From contig NC_087081.1 in the NCBI RefSeq assembly GCF_026151205.1, positions 3,787,246 through 3,851,245 of the forward strand: 64,000 nt of DNA, given 5' to 3'. This stretch comes from Bolinopsis microptera. Taxonomy: Eukaryota; Ctenophora; Tentaculata; Lobata; Bolinopsidae. How positions within the stretch are numbered: position 1 is the first letter of the stretch; each line of letters starts with the position of its first letter. This document shows positions 23,095-37,800 of this stretch, in pieces. The notes under the pieces are model-generated. The model saw nothing but the letters and a program-made list of their open reading frames with translations. It was not told where the DNA came from and ran no database searches. The position numbers and the translations under genes are program-made.

Positions 23095-24075
23095 ATTATA
23101 AAAAAGTGAGGAATAGAATTATAGCTTTATACTTTTATAGTAAATGAAAATATTTTTTGGCTGCTGATTCCATCTGTACATTGATTTATCGCGAAAATAT
23201 TTTCCCTCGGATGATTTGACAGAAACCCAATGTCTCGTCATCATACTTTGAAAAAAGATACATACATTTTGAACTTTTGGAATTTCTGCCAAAAATTAAA
23301 ATTTTAGGAAATTGAAAGTTGTTTCTGTAACCACATTGTTGGTATATAACTGGACTAATGTTATGGTTACATGTTCGTGATTATACAGTTTTACTTGTTA
23401 AATGTCTATTTCTAACGATATAATAATAGTCAAAAAGACAAAAGTATTACGTACGTATTCGACAGTTAATATTATATACTGTATATTGTATGTAATAATA
23501 TAAGTTATATTATATGTAAGTAATTCGAAAAGATTTTGCTATAATCCCAAAATTCATGAATACATGGCTGATAAAATATGATAATACATTTATCAAAAAT
23601 TAAACCTATAAATCTATTTGTTTATTTTTTCCTAAATATATAAATCAGTGGGCAGTAACTCCCGTCGGCATGTTTTGTATGTTCTGCATGTCCTGCATGT
23701 TTTTATCTGAAGGACAATGTAGTGACTCAGTGGGGTTACCGTTTTGTTCTGCCATACCCAAAGCTGCACTCATCCTCCGACCCTCCTTTCCCTTCGCACA
23801 ACAGTTACCCCTCATTTCTCTCATCTGGGATTATAAAAACACGTGATGACCTTATAAGGGATTATAAAACCACTTGATGACCTTATAAGGGATTATAAAA
23901 ATCTGTTGATTATTAAATGTTGAAAAACAACTTTTGAACGTTAGAGTAAGATTTAAATAAGGCTAGAATAAAAATAAGAATATTAATTTAAAGGTATTGC
24001 AACCTTATACGGTAATCTATAACAAGTTATATATTTAGAGATCTAGGTTAACTTGAGTTGTAAATATATCAAAAA
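23095..24075. other. Region between transporter copy 2 and the GPCR
   Basis: No gene seen. About 2.4 copies of a 33-bp unit (GGGATTATAAAAACACGTGA type) lie at 23828-23908. On the minus strand an AATAAA at 23621-23626 is a candidate poly(A) signal for the GPCR, about 450 nt after its stop. Confidence 0.5.
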
Positions 24076-27000
24076 TCAATGTTTTACCGTCCCCCAAGAT
24101 TCCAATGCTGCTTTGAGGTCTGGCTGGCCATTGAACCATTGTCGCAAGGTATTATGAATAACATCCAGCACATCAGAGTAGAGAATTGGGTTTAAAAATG
24201 AGTTTATAGGGAGGAGGATGATTGCGGCGTAGGGGTACATTGCTGTAGCGTCCGCAACACCGGCAAAGTGGAGGATTGCTGAGGAATTGGTTTTAAATTG
24301 CTATCGTCAGATCCGAATTTGAGAAATACAAAAAATCGTTTAATAGATTCTACGTGGAAATATTTAAAACACTACCAAAATGTTATCGAAATACGTGGAT
24401 AAAGCTTCAAAACTGAAATTTCATTTTCACTACATTTACTGACATTTAAATTTTTGTTTGATTGTAATTTCTGTTTGGATGCAGAATTATTATTAAAAGG
24501 TTTGACTACCCAATTAGCCAATTACCACCCAATTACTACCCAATTACCACCATATTACCACCCAATATATCCTCACCAGAAGTACAAACGGGAACCCAAC
24601 AGCAGAAATCCACCACTATTAGCCTCGCTATCTTCTTCTGCAGGGTATTGCTCATACGACTTTTCTTGCTGCTCCTACTTCGGGACGACACCTGGATATG
24701 CAATTGATTATGCGATTATGTAATTATGTAAATAATTATTCAATTAATTTGGTAATTATTTGTGTAATTAATTATGAAGGGTGGTCTTGGTAGGATGGGC
24801 CAGATGAGGGGTTATTTCAGATCATAAAGTTAACTCATGTTATTTTCTTTATAAATCTACTTTTACTTTCAAGTTTAACTTAATGGTCAGTCCAGGCGTT
24901 TATACACTGTTTCAAATTAAAGAACAAGATTCCTAAGTATCATATCAATTTCCGCGACCTTGTTCTAACACAACAAACCTTGTAAGTAAGAATATAACTG
25001 CCCATGATGTACAAGAAGGTTGCAAAATCAAACATCATGATGAAAAACGGGTAACTCCAGTTCAGATCCGCGGTGGTTGTGAAGAGCTTCGGTAGGCAAA
25101 CACCGTGTTTGGAATAATAACTCATAGGCCTCGGCCATTCCGTGGCTTTAGGCCAGATTTCCCTGAAAATAGGTTAGATTTATTATATTTTAGTTTAGTT
25201 ATTGAAATTGTTTAGATTTATCATATTTTAGTTTAGTTATTAAAATAGGTTAGATTTATTATATTTTAGTTTAGTTATTAAAATAGTTTAGATTTATTAT
25301 ATTTTAGATATTAAAATAGTTTAGATTTATTATATTTTAGTTTAGTTATTAAAATAGTTTAGATTTATTATATTTTAGTTTAGTTATTAAAATTGTTTAG
25401 ATTTATTATATTTTAGTTTAGTTATTAAAATTGTTTAGATTTATTATATTTTAGATATTAAAATAGTTTAGATCTACATATTATATTTTAGTTTAGTTAT
25501 TAATTCTATTATCATATTTTAGTTTAGTTATTAATTCTATTCGAGAAGTTGACGGTTCAAGATCTGCCGAATAACCTACCGGTCACGTGATAATTCTCAA
25601 TTCTTTTTTAAAAAAGTAAGAAAAAAGTAAGAAAATAAGAAAATAAGAAAATAAGAAAATAAGAAAATAAGAAAATAAAAAAATAAGAAAATAAGAAAAT
25701 AAGAAAATAATAAAATAAGAAAATAAGAAGATAAGAAAATAAGAAAATAAGAAAATAAAAAAATAAGAAAATAAGAAAATAAGAAAATAAGAAAATAAGA
25801 AAATAAGAAAATAAGAAAATAAGAAAATAAGAAAATAAGAAAATAAGAAAATAAGAAAATAAGAAAATAAGAAAATAAGAAAATAAGAAAATAAGAAAAT
25901 AAGAAAATAAGAAAATAAGAAAATAAGAAAATAAGAAGATAAGAAAATAAGAAGGTGACGATCAGATCTCGTTACAAAGACAATACGCCCAAAAGTGCTG
26001 TCCTACTCTTTAATAGTTTGTGTATTTTTGCCTGATCACCTGGTAAGAGTTATGAGAGTTGACCAAGAAGTTGCGGAGTTGATAACTGAAGAGTTGTGGT
26101 AGTGCCTGAGGAACATAACGTGCGCTGCCCTGCTACCATCTGAAGTTTACAAGATATCATTTGAAGTTTACAAAATAACTTCTGAAGTTTACAAGATAAT
26201 ACCAAGATTCATCTGGAGTTTACAAGATAATACCAAGATATCATCTGGAGTTTACAAGATAATACCAAGATTCTTCTGGAGTTTACAAGATAATACCAAG
26301 ATATCATCTGGAGTTTACAAGATAATACCAAGATATCATCTGGAGTTTACAAGATAATACCAAGATATCATCTGGAGTTTACAAGATAATACCAAGATTC
26401 ATCTGGAGTTTACAAGATAATACCAAGATATCATCTGGAGTTTACAAGATAATACCAATATATCATCTGAAGTTTACAAGATAATACCAAGATATCATCT
26501 GGAGTTTACAAGATAATATCAAGATATCATCTGGAGTTTACAAGATAATATCAAGATATCATCTGAAGTTTACAAGATAATACCAAGATATCATCTGAAG
26601 TTTACAAGATAATACCAAGATATCATCTGGAGTTTACAAGATAACATCCGAAGTTTACAGGATTTTACCAGTAATGAACCAAGTTTTTAGGGCCGGGGTT
26701 ATCGGTTAACTAGAAATTATCAAATATAAGATAATTAATAAATTACTGAAATATAAATTAGTTACCAAGTAGGATTGGATTGTCAGTGTAGTGGTACTCG
26801 TCAACAAAGTAGTCATGTAAACCAGGGAGAAGAGGAGTCAAGGCTAGAGCGCTGGACAAAGCCCAGAGGGTGAGTGAGATCAGGGTACAACCTGTAACCG
26901 CTTTAAACCTGGTGAATAACCGCTTATAACATGGTGAATAACCGCTTTAAACCAGGTCTATAACCGCTTTAAACCTGGTGAATATAGCCGCTTTAAACCT

Positions 27001-28834
27001 GGTGAATAACCGCTTTAAACTTGGTGAATAACGGCTTTAAACCTGGTGAATAACCGCTTTAAACCTGGTGAATAACCGCTTTAAACTTGGTGAATATAGC
27101 CGCTTTAAACCTGGTGAGTAACCGTTTTAAACCTGATGAGCAACTGCTTTAAATCTGGTCATTCAAATTTAGATCGTCGGTTTGCAGATTTGAACGAACG
27201 AATTTGCCAACAAATGTTTTATTACAAGTTCACTAGTGAAAGGCTGGTCACTTAAAGCTCGATATTACCTCGGTTACCTCTGTTACCTTTGGTTACCTCG
27301 GTTACCTCTGTTACCTTGGTTACCTTGGTTACCTTGGTTACTTTGGTTACGTACCTGGTTGTGTCAGTGGAGTGAGGTCGGACCACAATCATCATCCTGT
27401 AAGTGGACAATACTCCCAGACTCATAACGGAGGTCTGGACGGAGAGGACCGAGAGAACGCCCAACATCTGGCACATCCGTGATAACTTCCACTCTGTAGC
27501 TTCCAGGCAATAGTGTCCTTTCTGCGGGAGCAACGTGATGGAAAAGTTTTAAACAGGTTAAAGCCAGTCTAAACCCTGGCTTCATAACACGAAGGCCTCG
27601 TTTTAATTAGTCGTGAATTCCATTTTGTAGCTTTCAAGAAGCTTTCAGTATAATGTAGGGAGAATATTATGTGACTTTTGTTTGCCAGCTAGAGGTTTAT
27701 AATCCCGGTCATCAAATGTTCTACATATGCGCATCTGGTTACCTTGGTTACCTTTGGATAGCCAATACACTTTTGGACAAAAGACACATAATTTCGGCCG
27801 AAGTTCTACCCCAACCCCCTAAAACATCCTCATCCAATTCAATCTGGGAGCCTTAGAGCCTGGCAGCTAACAATTGCATTGTCTACAGGGTAGCTTCATA
27901 GGTATCACCTGATTAAACTGTAGTGCAGAGTTACTTTTAATATGATGATATTAAATTGAAAATTCGTGCATTGCATGGAATGAGGATATTACCACGAGAA
28001 GTTTATCGTATAAATTTCAACAAAAGACAGGTAGAAATTAACATAAACAAGTTCAGGCGGGTTTACGTTTAGGATGGTAGTCCTGTTACAAAATCAAAAT
28101 TATCTTGTGATCGGAAATTTAGTGTGCTTCAGAAAATCTAAGTTGAATATTTGGGATATTTTTATTAAAACCGCATAACATTCTATGAACATTCAATAAC
28201 TGTCTCTGATACGACTCAGTGCCAATAATTTAAGAGGTTCTGATATGGCTAGAAACAAGTGTTCTGCAATGGTTACCAATGGTTACCAGTGGTTACCAAT
28301 GGTTACCAGTGGTTACCAATGGTTACCAGTGGTTACCAATGGTTACCAGTGGTTACCAATGGTTACCAGTGGTTACCAATGGTTACCAGTGGTTACCAAT
28401 GGTTACCAGTGGTTACCAATGGTTACCAGTGGTTACCAATGGTTACCAGTGGTTACCAATGGTTACCAGTGGTTACCAATGGTTACCAGTGGTTACCAAT
28501 GGTTACCAGTGGTTACCAATGGTTACCAGTGGTTACCAGTGGTTCCACTACAATTGACCGATCGAACCAAAAAATCACTGTCACGTGTCAAAAAAAGTAT
28601 GCCATACCTCCCACCACAATCCACATCTATTAATTAACTAATTGATAATTAAACAAGTGAGATAATTAACTGATAAAGTTAGTTAAACAAGTGAGATACC
28701 TGGATTTCGTCCATGGTACCAAGGCTGATCAGGTAAACACCCATCAGGAAGTCGGCGGAGGCCAGGTTGATAATCAATTGTTTGTTTATCAGTGCTACTG
28801 TTGTTATCTTACTGTCCGTTTTCAATGTTCGCAC
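24076..28834 (-). CDS. GPCR exons 14-19: TM2 to TM7 and short tail
   Basis: Exon 14: loop 1 and TM2 ([20 protein letters not shown]). Exon 15: [20 protein letters not shown] and STYRMMIVV (TM3 and the DRY region). Exon 16: TM4 ([20 protein letters not shown]). Exon 17: HGVCLPK in extracellular loop 2 and TM5. Exon 18: basic loop 3 and TM6 ([14 protein letters not shown]). Exon 19: TM7 ([20 protein letters not shown]) and a short tail ending TVKH before TGA. Cysteines KLSRMC (TM3 start) and GVC (loop 2) could form the conserved class A disulfide. TM3 has TYR in place of DRY. Confidence 0.82.
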
Positions 28835-31800
28835 CTACATTCGAGTTCATCAATGAGGATGAAATTATTGGAAAAATGTTATACTCATGATATTGATGCT
28901 TTCGCGCCTGTCACAAAGTTCATTTAAAGATTAGATGTTATAATCAACGACTTCGGTCTGTTAATTGCGACATCGTTCATCACAGTAAAGCCGTAATAAT
29001 GTGACTCAATCGTGTTACTGCGTTATGTTTACCGCATATAGAATGATAAGGAAGATTCCCAACAAACTTACCGCGAATAGAATGACAAGGTAGTTTCCCA
29101 ACAGACTTACCGCGAATAAAATGACAAGGAAGTTTCCCAACAGACTGGCTAGCCCCATGATCCAAACTAAGCCCCTTAGGATGGGGTTAGCGATGATGTG
29201 CTGGTCATCAGAGAGCAGATCCAGGTTACAGTGCTGGCATTCGTCGGAGTTATCGTAACAGTTCCTCCGACCATCACACACCAGGTGCTGGCTTATCTGA
29301 AGTTTTATTCGTTATTGTTTAGTTGGGACTCGGATCAGTTGCTTCTTGGTTACTACTTGGTTACTTCTTGATAATCCCATTACTAAAATCATGAGAAGAG
29401 GTCGACGTATTTCGTATTGTTAATAAGTTAATAAAGAATAAAACAAAGAAAATGAAAGTTGACAGGTTTACATGGTAAGGAGGAGCTGAATTGCAGTAAA
29501 AGAATTGAGAACAGTTCCTCTCGTCCTCTCCGTTAGGACAGTCAAGAGTTCCATCACACACAGCAACAGGTGAGATGCAGGTCCTATCCTCGCTGTCGTA
29601 GCAATCAAACCCAACCCTACAAAAAGGGGTGTTAGTTAGATATCTTGTTAAACTAACTAAAACCCACCCTACAATAAGGGGTGTAAAGTTAGATATCTTG
29701 TTAAACTAACTAAAACCCACCCTACAATAAGGGGTGTAAAGTTAGATATCTTGTTAAACTAACTAAAACCCACCCTACAATAAGGGGTGTTAGTTAGATA
29801 TCTTGTTAAACTAACTAAAACCCACCCTACAATAAGGGGTATTAGTTAGATATTTTGTTAAACAAACTAAAACCCGCCCTACAATAAGGGGTATTAGTTA
29901 GATATCTTGTTAAACTAACTAAAACCCACCCTACAATAAGGGGTATTAGTTAGATATCTTGTTAAACTAACTAAAACCCACCCTACAATAAGGGGTATTA
30001 GTTAGATATCTTGTTAAACCAACTAAAACCCACCCTACAATATGGGGTATTAGTTAGATATCTTGTTAAACTAACTAAAACCCACCCTACAATAAGGGGT
30101 ATTAGTTAGATATCTTGTTAAACTAACTAAAACCCGCCCTATAATAAGGGGTGTAAAGTTAGATATCTTGTGAACATATAAAAATATAATTGGGTTCTTG
30201 ATTAGTGGACTGGCAGAATTGATTAAAGTTTTCCCCTACGCCCCCACTTACTCAAAAGAGAGAAGGCCGTATTTGTACCCTCTACAACCACACTTAGACT
30301 CATTATACTTGTTCCCCGCTCCACATAAGTGAGCACAGTAATCCGGGACTGATTCTCCGCAGGAATCCGCACATTCGTCCTGCATTAATCAAGTTAATTG
30401 AGTAATATTACAAATTCAAATTCTCCCTTAAAATTCAATTACTAAACTCATTTTTACTTTAATTAAAAACATATTCAGTTATATTAATTATTATTAATTA
30501 TGATTATCACATCAATTATTATTAATTATAATTATCATATTAATCATGATGAACGTACCAGTTTATCATGGACATCCCCGACACCATCACACAGCAGAGA
30601 TTGCGGTACAGATTCCCGCTCTACTCGTTCTATTACCATCCCACTGTTAAACGATACACTGTACCTGGTACAAGATACAGTAATACCCCACTGTTAAACG
30701 ATACACTGTACCTGGTACAAGATACAGTAATATCCCACTGTTAAACGATACACTGTACCTGGTACAAGATAGAGTAATATCCCACTGTTAAACGATACAC
30801 TGTACCTGGTACAAGATAGAGTAATATCCCACTGTTAAACGATACACTGTACCTGGTACAAGATACAGTAATATCCCACTGTTAAACGATACACTGTACC
30901 TGGTACAACATACAGTAATATCCCACTGTTAAACGATACACTGTACCTGGTACAAGATACAGTAATATCCCACTGTTAAACGATACACTGTACCTGATAC
31001 AAGATACAGTAATATCCCACTGTTAAACGATACACTGTACCTGGTACAAGATACAGTATTATCCCACTGTTAAACGATACACTGTACCTGGTACAAGATA
31101 CAGTAATATCCCACTGTTAAACGATACACTGTACCTGGTACAAGATACAGTAATATCCCACTGTTAAACGATACACTGTACCTGGTACAAGATACAGTAA
31201 TATCCCACTGTTAAACGATACACTGTACCTGATACAAGATACAGTAATATCCCACTGTTAAACGATACACTGTACCTGGTACAAGATACAGTAATATCCC
31301 ACTGTTAAACGATACACTGTACCTGGTACAAGATACAGTAATATCCCACTGTTAAACGATACACTGTACCTGGTACAAGATACAGTAATATCCCACTGTT
31401 AAACGATACACTGTACCTGGTACAAGATACAGTAATATCCCACTGTTAAACGATACACTGTACCTGATAAAAGATACAGTAATATCCCACTGTTAAACGA
31501 TACACTGTACCTGGTACAAGATACAGTAATATCCCTGTACCTGGTACAAGATACAGTAATATCCCACTGTTAAACGATACACTGTACCTGGTACAAGATA
31601 CAGTAATATCCCACTGTTAAACGATACACTGTACCTGATACAAGATACAGTAATATCCCACTGTTAAACGATACACTGTACCTGGTACAAGATACAGTAA
31701 TATCCCACTGTTAAACGATACACTGTACCTGGTACAAGATACAGTAATATCCCACTGTTAAACGATACACTGTACCTGGTACAAGATACAGTAATATCCC

Positions 31801-34800
31801 ACTGTTAAACGATACACTGTACCTGGTACAAGATACAGTAATATCACACTGTTAAACGATACACTGTACCTGGTACAAGATACAGTAATATCCCACTGTT
31901 AAACGATACACTGTACCTGGTACAAGATACAGTAATATCCCACTGTTAAACGATACACTGTACCTGGTACAAGATACAGTAATATCCCACTGTTAAACGA
32001 TACACTGTACCGGGTACAAGATACAGTAATATCCCACTGTTAAACGATACACTGTACCTGGTACAAGATACAGTAATATCCCACTGTTAAACGATACACT
32101 GTACCTGGTACAAGATACAGTAATATCCCACTGTTAAACGATACACTGTACCTGGTACAAGATACAGTAATATCCCACTGTTAAACGATACACTGTACCT
32201 GGTACAAGATACAGTAATATCCCACTGTTAAACGATACACTGTACCTGGTACAAGATACAGTAATATCCCACTGTTAAACGATACACTGTACCGGGTACA
32301 AGATACAGTAATATCCCACTGTTAAACGATACACTGTACCTGGTACAAGATACAGTAATATCCCACTGTTAAACGATACACTGTACCTGGTACAAGATAC
32401 AGTAATATCCCACTGTTAAACGATACACTGTACCTGGTACAAGATACAGTAATATCCCACTGTTAAACGATACACTGTACCGGGTACAAGATACAGTAAT
32501 ATCCCACTGTTAAACGATACACTGTACCTGGTACAAGATACAGTAATATCCCACTGTTAAACGATACACTGTACCTGGTACAAGATACAGTAATATCCCA
32601 CTGTTAAACGATACACTGTACCTGGTACAAGATACAGTAATATCCCACTGTTAAACGATACACTGTACCTGGTACAAGATACAGTAATATCCCACTGTTA
32701 AACGATACACTGTACCTGGTACAAGATACAGTAATATCCCACTGTTAAACGATACACTGTACCTGGTACAAGATACAGTATTATCACACTTTCGAGCCAA
32801 ATTTGGCAGGAAAGCAGAATTGATATTACATGCCCCGATGGGGAGCACTGGCTCTCACCCGGGGGCATGAAATATCAATCAGTTGCTCAGAGAGAGTCCG
32901 ATATTCCCATAGGAACAAGGAGCCCACTCTCAACAACTGTTCTACTACTGTGAGGTACTGATTTAAATAAAGATTTAAATCAACAACCTGAAGTAGTCTA
33001 TGACCGTAAATGCAATGATCAGATAAACTTTCCAGATTCAGGAAAAATACATATTTATACCTTGTTTTAAAAACATTTCCTTGCGTTTGAGATGTGTTAA
33101 GCAAAATACAATTTTTTGTTGTAAAACTTTTTCAAGCTGTTGCTTTTTTACTGCACTTCATAGTTCAAAACCTAATTAGGCTTCGGATGATGAAACAAAG
33201 TAAAAACTCCCTGGTCTGTACGAGTTTCAAGCGACTTAAGGTTACTGAAAACGAGATCAAAGTTTACAGGCAGACTTGAAAGTTGCACAAAGTTTTGGTA
33301 CTTGTCAGCGATACAATCAATCAGGCTCATTAATTTCCTTAATCGCTTACTTGAAATTAAAAAGGAAGTATCATAACAAACTACAGTCACCCTCACAAAA
33401 AGTAGTAAACACAGAAACGATGTTTGATCTATTCGAAGGAAGAAAACACACAAAACAATAATCTTGGTGTCAAGTAGTTATATTTGAAAGAAAATTATTG
33501 TCAAGAATTGATAAAGGGCTGGTCAGCAAATCATAACGTAATAAATTGTGATACATTACGATATGGGATCATTCGCATATTAATTTAGCCACATTTCAGC
33601 CATTTCAGACCTCACTTTTAACCCCCTCTGATCCCTTCTGTGAGCCATATTCCATATAGAAATTGTGCAGAAATTATACTAGGCTTTTCCAAACCGGCTT
33701 CCCCTAGAATGGCTTGCGGAATTCGTGGCTGATATATAAAGAGACTTATAAATTCTGTACAATAAAGAGCGAAAATTCTATCCCTGCACCAGTTTTAACT
33801 GAAGTTTAGTTAGTGCAATAAAAACATTCTATAAAATTTATTATGTATATAAAGATATCAAGGGACGAATGGCGTAACTTAATCCGCTATAATCCGGTTA
33901 TAAATTGGTCTGGTCGCTGGGGCAAATTTAGGTCCGATGATTGATATGCTGCCATTCTTTAGACCAATTCAATATTGCTAACAGTACGGGTGAACTGCCT
34001 GGCAATGACCAGGGTGGTTATAAAAGGCTGGTGAAGTGCGTTCTAAAATGGTATTACCAGGCCGATTATCGGGCTATTAAGTCAAGAGTTACTTTCATAA
34101 ACAATACTAAAGAGTACGGATGTCTGATATTAAAACAATCTAGAGTTGTATTGAAGAGATACATTATATTACGGCTGTTCTGATAATTTCTAGTGAAGCA
34201 AATAATGGCAAGATGAATATAAGCAGACTATTATAATACTCGATAAAATTCAATAAAAGTCAATGATTACAAGTTCCAGTGATAAATCATTCTGAAATAA
34301 CAGACAATCAAGACGGGCGATAATATTGTTGATATATGAATTAGGGCGTGTAGTACAAGTACAACATGAACAGTTGAAAATTTGGACTTATGAATAGACA
34401 ATCATGGCGCCACAGCCCAATTCAAATATAACAACCAGGAAATACTATCACCTTATCGCAGATTAGTATTACATGATAAGGACTAGGATGTAATCAACAC
34501 TAAAACAGATGTTCTATACATTATACATCTTCAGTTTTAATGACTCAAAATATATCTAATAGAAATAAAGTATAAGAATCACCTCACATCGATTGATATG
34601 CAGGAAATAATTTATGATTAAAATACGCGCTCGTGGTGGAATATTCTAGAATGCAATAAGTACAAGACCCATAGGCGTGAATATATTGATATTCGATGCA
34701 CTACGTATCAATAAAAAGCAAATTGGGCGCGGCATACAGCATTCACTGTGTCATAAATGTGGGAACGTGAGATCCTAATTTTACGTATTGTATCTTCGAT

Positions 34801-37800
34801 ATCTGAAATACTAACTTATCGAGAGCTATATATATAGCTTGGACATTATGAACATAAATAAGTTCAACATGTCTAGTTTTGCTTTGGTGAGATTTATAAC
34901 TAACGTTTGATCAAATTCTGCTTTCCCGGCCAAATTTGGCTCCAAAGAAAGTGTGATAAAACATTTATCACATGCCTTCTCATGCGATATCAACATTTTC
35001 AAAACTCGGCAAGCCTCGTGATTGAAAATGTCGATATAACCCTCGGCAAGCCTCGGGAATTATCGAAACTTTCGCTAACTCGGCAAGCCTCGTGGGCGAA
35101 AGTTTTGATATCGCATGAGAAGGCATGTGATAAATGTATAATATCCCACTGTTAAACGATACACTGTACCTGGTACAAGATACAGTAATATCCCACTGTT
35201 AAGGGGGCCTACACCAAAACAGTGGTTTTGTACTGCCGTCCAGACCAAATGACCTCATAGTCATAGGCAGTTTAGTGACCTTCTAGCGCACCGTTTCCAC
35301 ACCAAAAAAAAATCATTTTGAGAATACTTATTTTTGTAATCGAGCATTTCCTGGTTAAGAGTGCAATTTTCGGAAAAAATAATTTTTTGGTTGAGACGCT
35401 ATAAGGCGCAGTTTTTTTCTTTCTCCCATAACTTCAAAGGGAAGCATTTTAAGGTGTTTTGTTGTTCATAACTCATATATAAATGTGCTAGTTGCGGTTA
35501 TTTTGCGCCCTTCAAAATGTCACTAGCACATTCCTATCAAAATTTTAGAAAAATCAGTAAATATTAAAAACGAAAAATGTGCCTAAATTTGTTGTTTGGC
35601 TTTTGAGGTCCAATAGATCTGAAGATAAATGAGTAAAAACATTTTTGAGGGCATCAAAAACTGCGCTAGAATTCAGAGAACAATTTGATGTCAACCATCA
35701 AATCAATCCGATTTTCCCTGACTGACTTTTTGTTAAAATAAGCCTGAAAAGGACAATTTTAGCTTTTTGACTTTAAAAATTTATAACACACCAGGCTTTT
35801 TAGATACGATATCAAGATTTTACACACACCTTGACATAGATGTGAATAAACGGTGAGCAAAATTTCAACCCGATACCGCAAGTAATGATTAATTTATAGC
35901 GTCTCAACCAAAAAATAATTTTTTCCGAAATTGCACTCTTAACCAGGAAATGCTCGATTACAAAAATATGTATTCTCAAAATGATTTTTTTTGGTGTGGA
36001 AACGGTGCGCTAGAAGGTCACTGAACTGCCTATGAGGTCATTTGGTCTGGACAGATTTGGTGTATGCCCGCCCCCTTAAACAATACATTGTATACCTGGT
36101 ATATAAGATACAGGGCTTAGCATGCATGTAACATGCATATTGTAAACAAACAAACCTCCAATTACTGGTAAGTTGGGGTTTTACTGTTAATTTCTATGAT
36201 AAGTCGAACAATCGGAGTAGCAATCAAATTGTTTTAATGAGTTTTTGGTTATAGCTTTTTTACCATTTTAGTGGCTAGTTTTATTTTTTAATGAACTGGC
36301 TAGTTTTATTTTTTAATGAACTTGCTGTTTAACCTTTTGAAAACATAACAATTAGAGAAATTTAATTTTGAATAAAAATTGTTGAGCTTCATTGCAGAAA
36401 ACGTACCCCCACTGAAAATCAGTACAGTTCCGTTCATCTTCAGCGTGTAGACAGTCCACAACATTATCACATAGCTTATCTCTAGTGACCCACTGTCCGG
36501 GTGTCTCCGTGCAGTTGAATCCTTTCCATTGGCACACCTGCAAGTGTATTTAGATAATATTAATATTACTAAGTAGATATATATCTACTTAGTATTTATA
36601 TATAATTTATATGTAATATATATATATATATATATATATCTACGTAGCTATTATATATAATAGCCCCTATATAAAAGCCCCTTGAGGGTTCATTTTAATG
36701 CAAATGTCCGGTCAAACAACGTCTGACAAGGTAGATAATATTAATGAACCAATTAATCAAGTTTAATTTATGAATTCATTAATCCCACCCCGCAGTAGCA
36801 GCACAGTTCCACTAGGGATTTGACACTAGTGTGATAATATACAAATATAAAGTATATAATCAGAATAAACTTATCAGACATGGTCTCCAAAAGAGTATTT
36901 CCTAGGATGCCATATTCTTCCACGGTGCTTTTAAAAGTAATAATATCACAGAATACATTTACCCATATTTAATTCATAAAATTAGCAGCTACGATAATAC
37001 CTTTGAAAATATTTGTCACCTACAGATAACTTGTGACAAACAACATGAAAAATAAAACGATAGATAACGTATCAAAAAACTGACAAAATAAAGTAACAAA
37101 TAAGGTAACAAATAAGTTAACAAATATAACAACTCACCCCATAAAGCTCATCATTCCCATCCCTACAATCCTCCGTCCCATCACACAACTTATCTTCATC
37201 GAACCAGCTGACAGTACCATTATTACCATAGCAACTGAACCCCCGGCTAGTATCACAGTACATTTCATCCAACCAGTCACCGCAGTGGTTCACCCCGTCA
37301 CACAGAGTGGAGCCGGAGATCCAGCTTCCTTCAGAGCACCTGGTGGGTGGTAACTTTAGTGCTTCCTTCAGAGCACCTGGTGGGTGGTAACTTTAGTGGT
37401 TCCTTCAGAGCACCTGGTGGTGGTAACTTTAGTGGTTCCTTCAGAGCACCTGGTGGGTGGTAACTTTAGTGTTTCCTTCAGAGCACCTGGTGGTGGTAAC
37501 TTTAATGTTTCCTTCAGAGCACCTGGTGGGTGGTAACTTTAGTGCTTCCTTCAGAGCACCTGGTGGGTGGTAACTTTAGTGCTTCCTTCAGAGCACCTGG
37601 TGGGTGGTAATTTTAGTGCTTCCTTCAGAGCACCTGGTGGGTGGTAACTTTAGTGCTTCCTTCAGAGCACCTGGTGGGTGGTAACTTTAGTGTTTCCTTC
37701 AGAGCACCTGGTGGGTGGTAATTTTAGTGTTTCCTTCAGAGCACCTGGTGGTGGTAACTTTAGTGTTTCCTTCAGAGCACCTGGTGGGTGGTAACTTTAG

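Noticed and set aside
28245-28637. Three overlapping plus-strand frames with GYQWLP repeats
   Set aside because: A 20-bp minisatellite inside a GPCR intron explains all three frames.
29617-32781. CRISPR-like regular arrays
   Set aside because: Units are head-to-tail copies without unique spacers, the context is a eukaryotic intron, and there are no cas genes.
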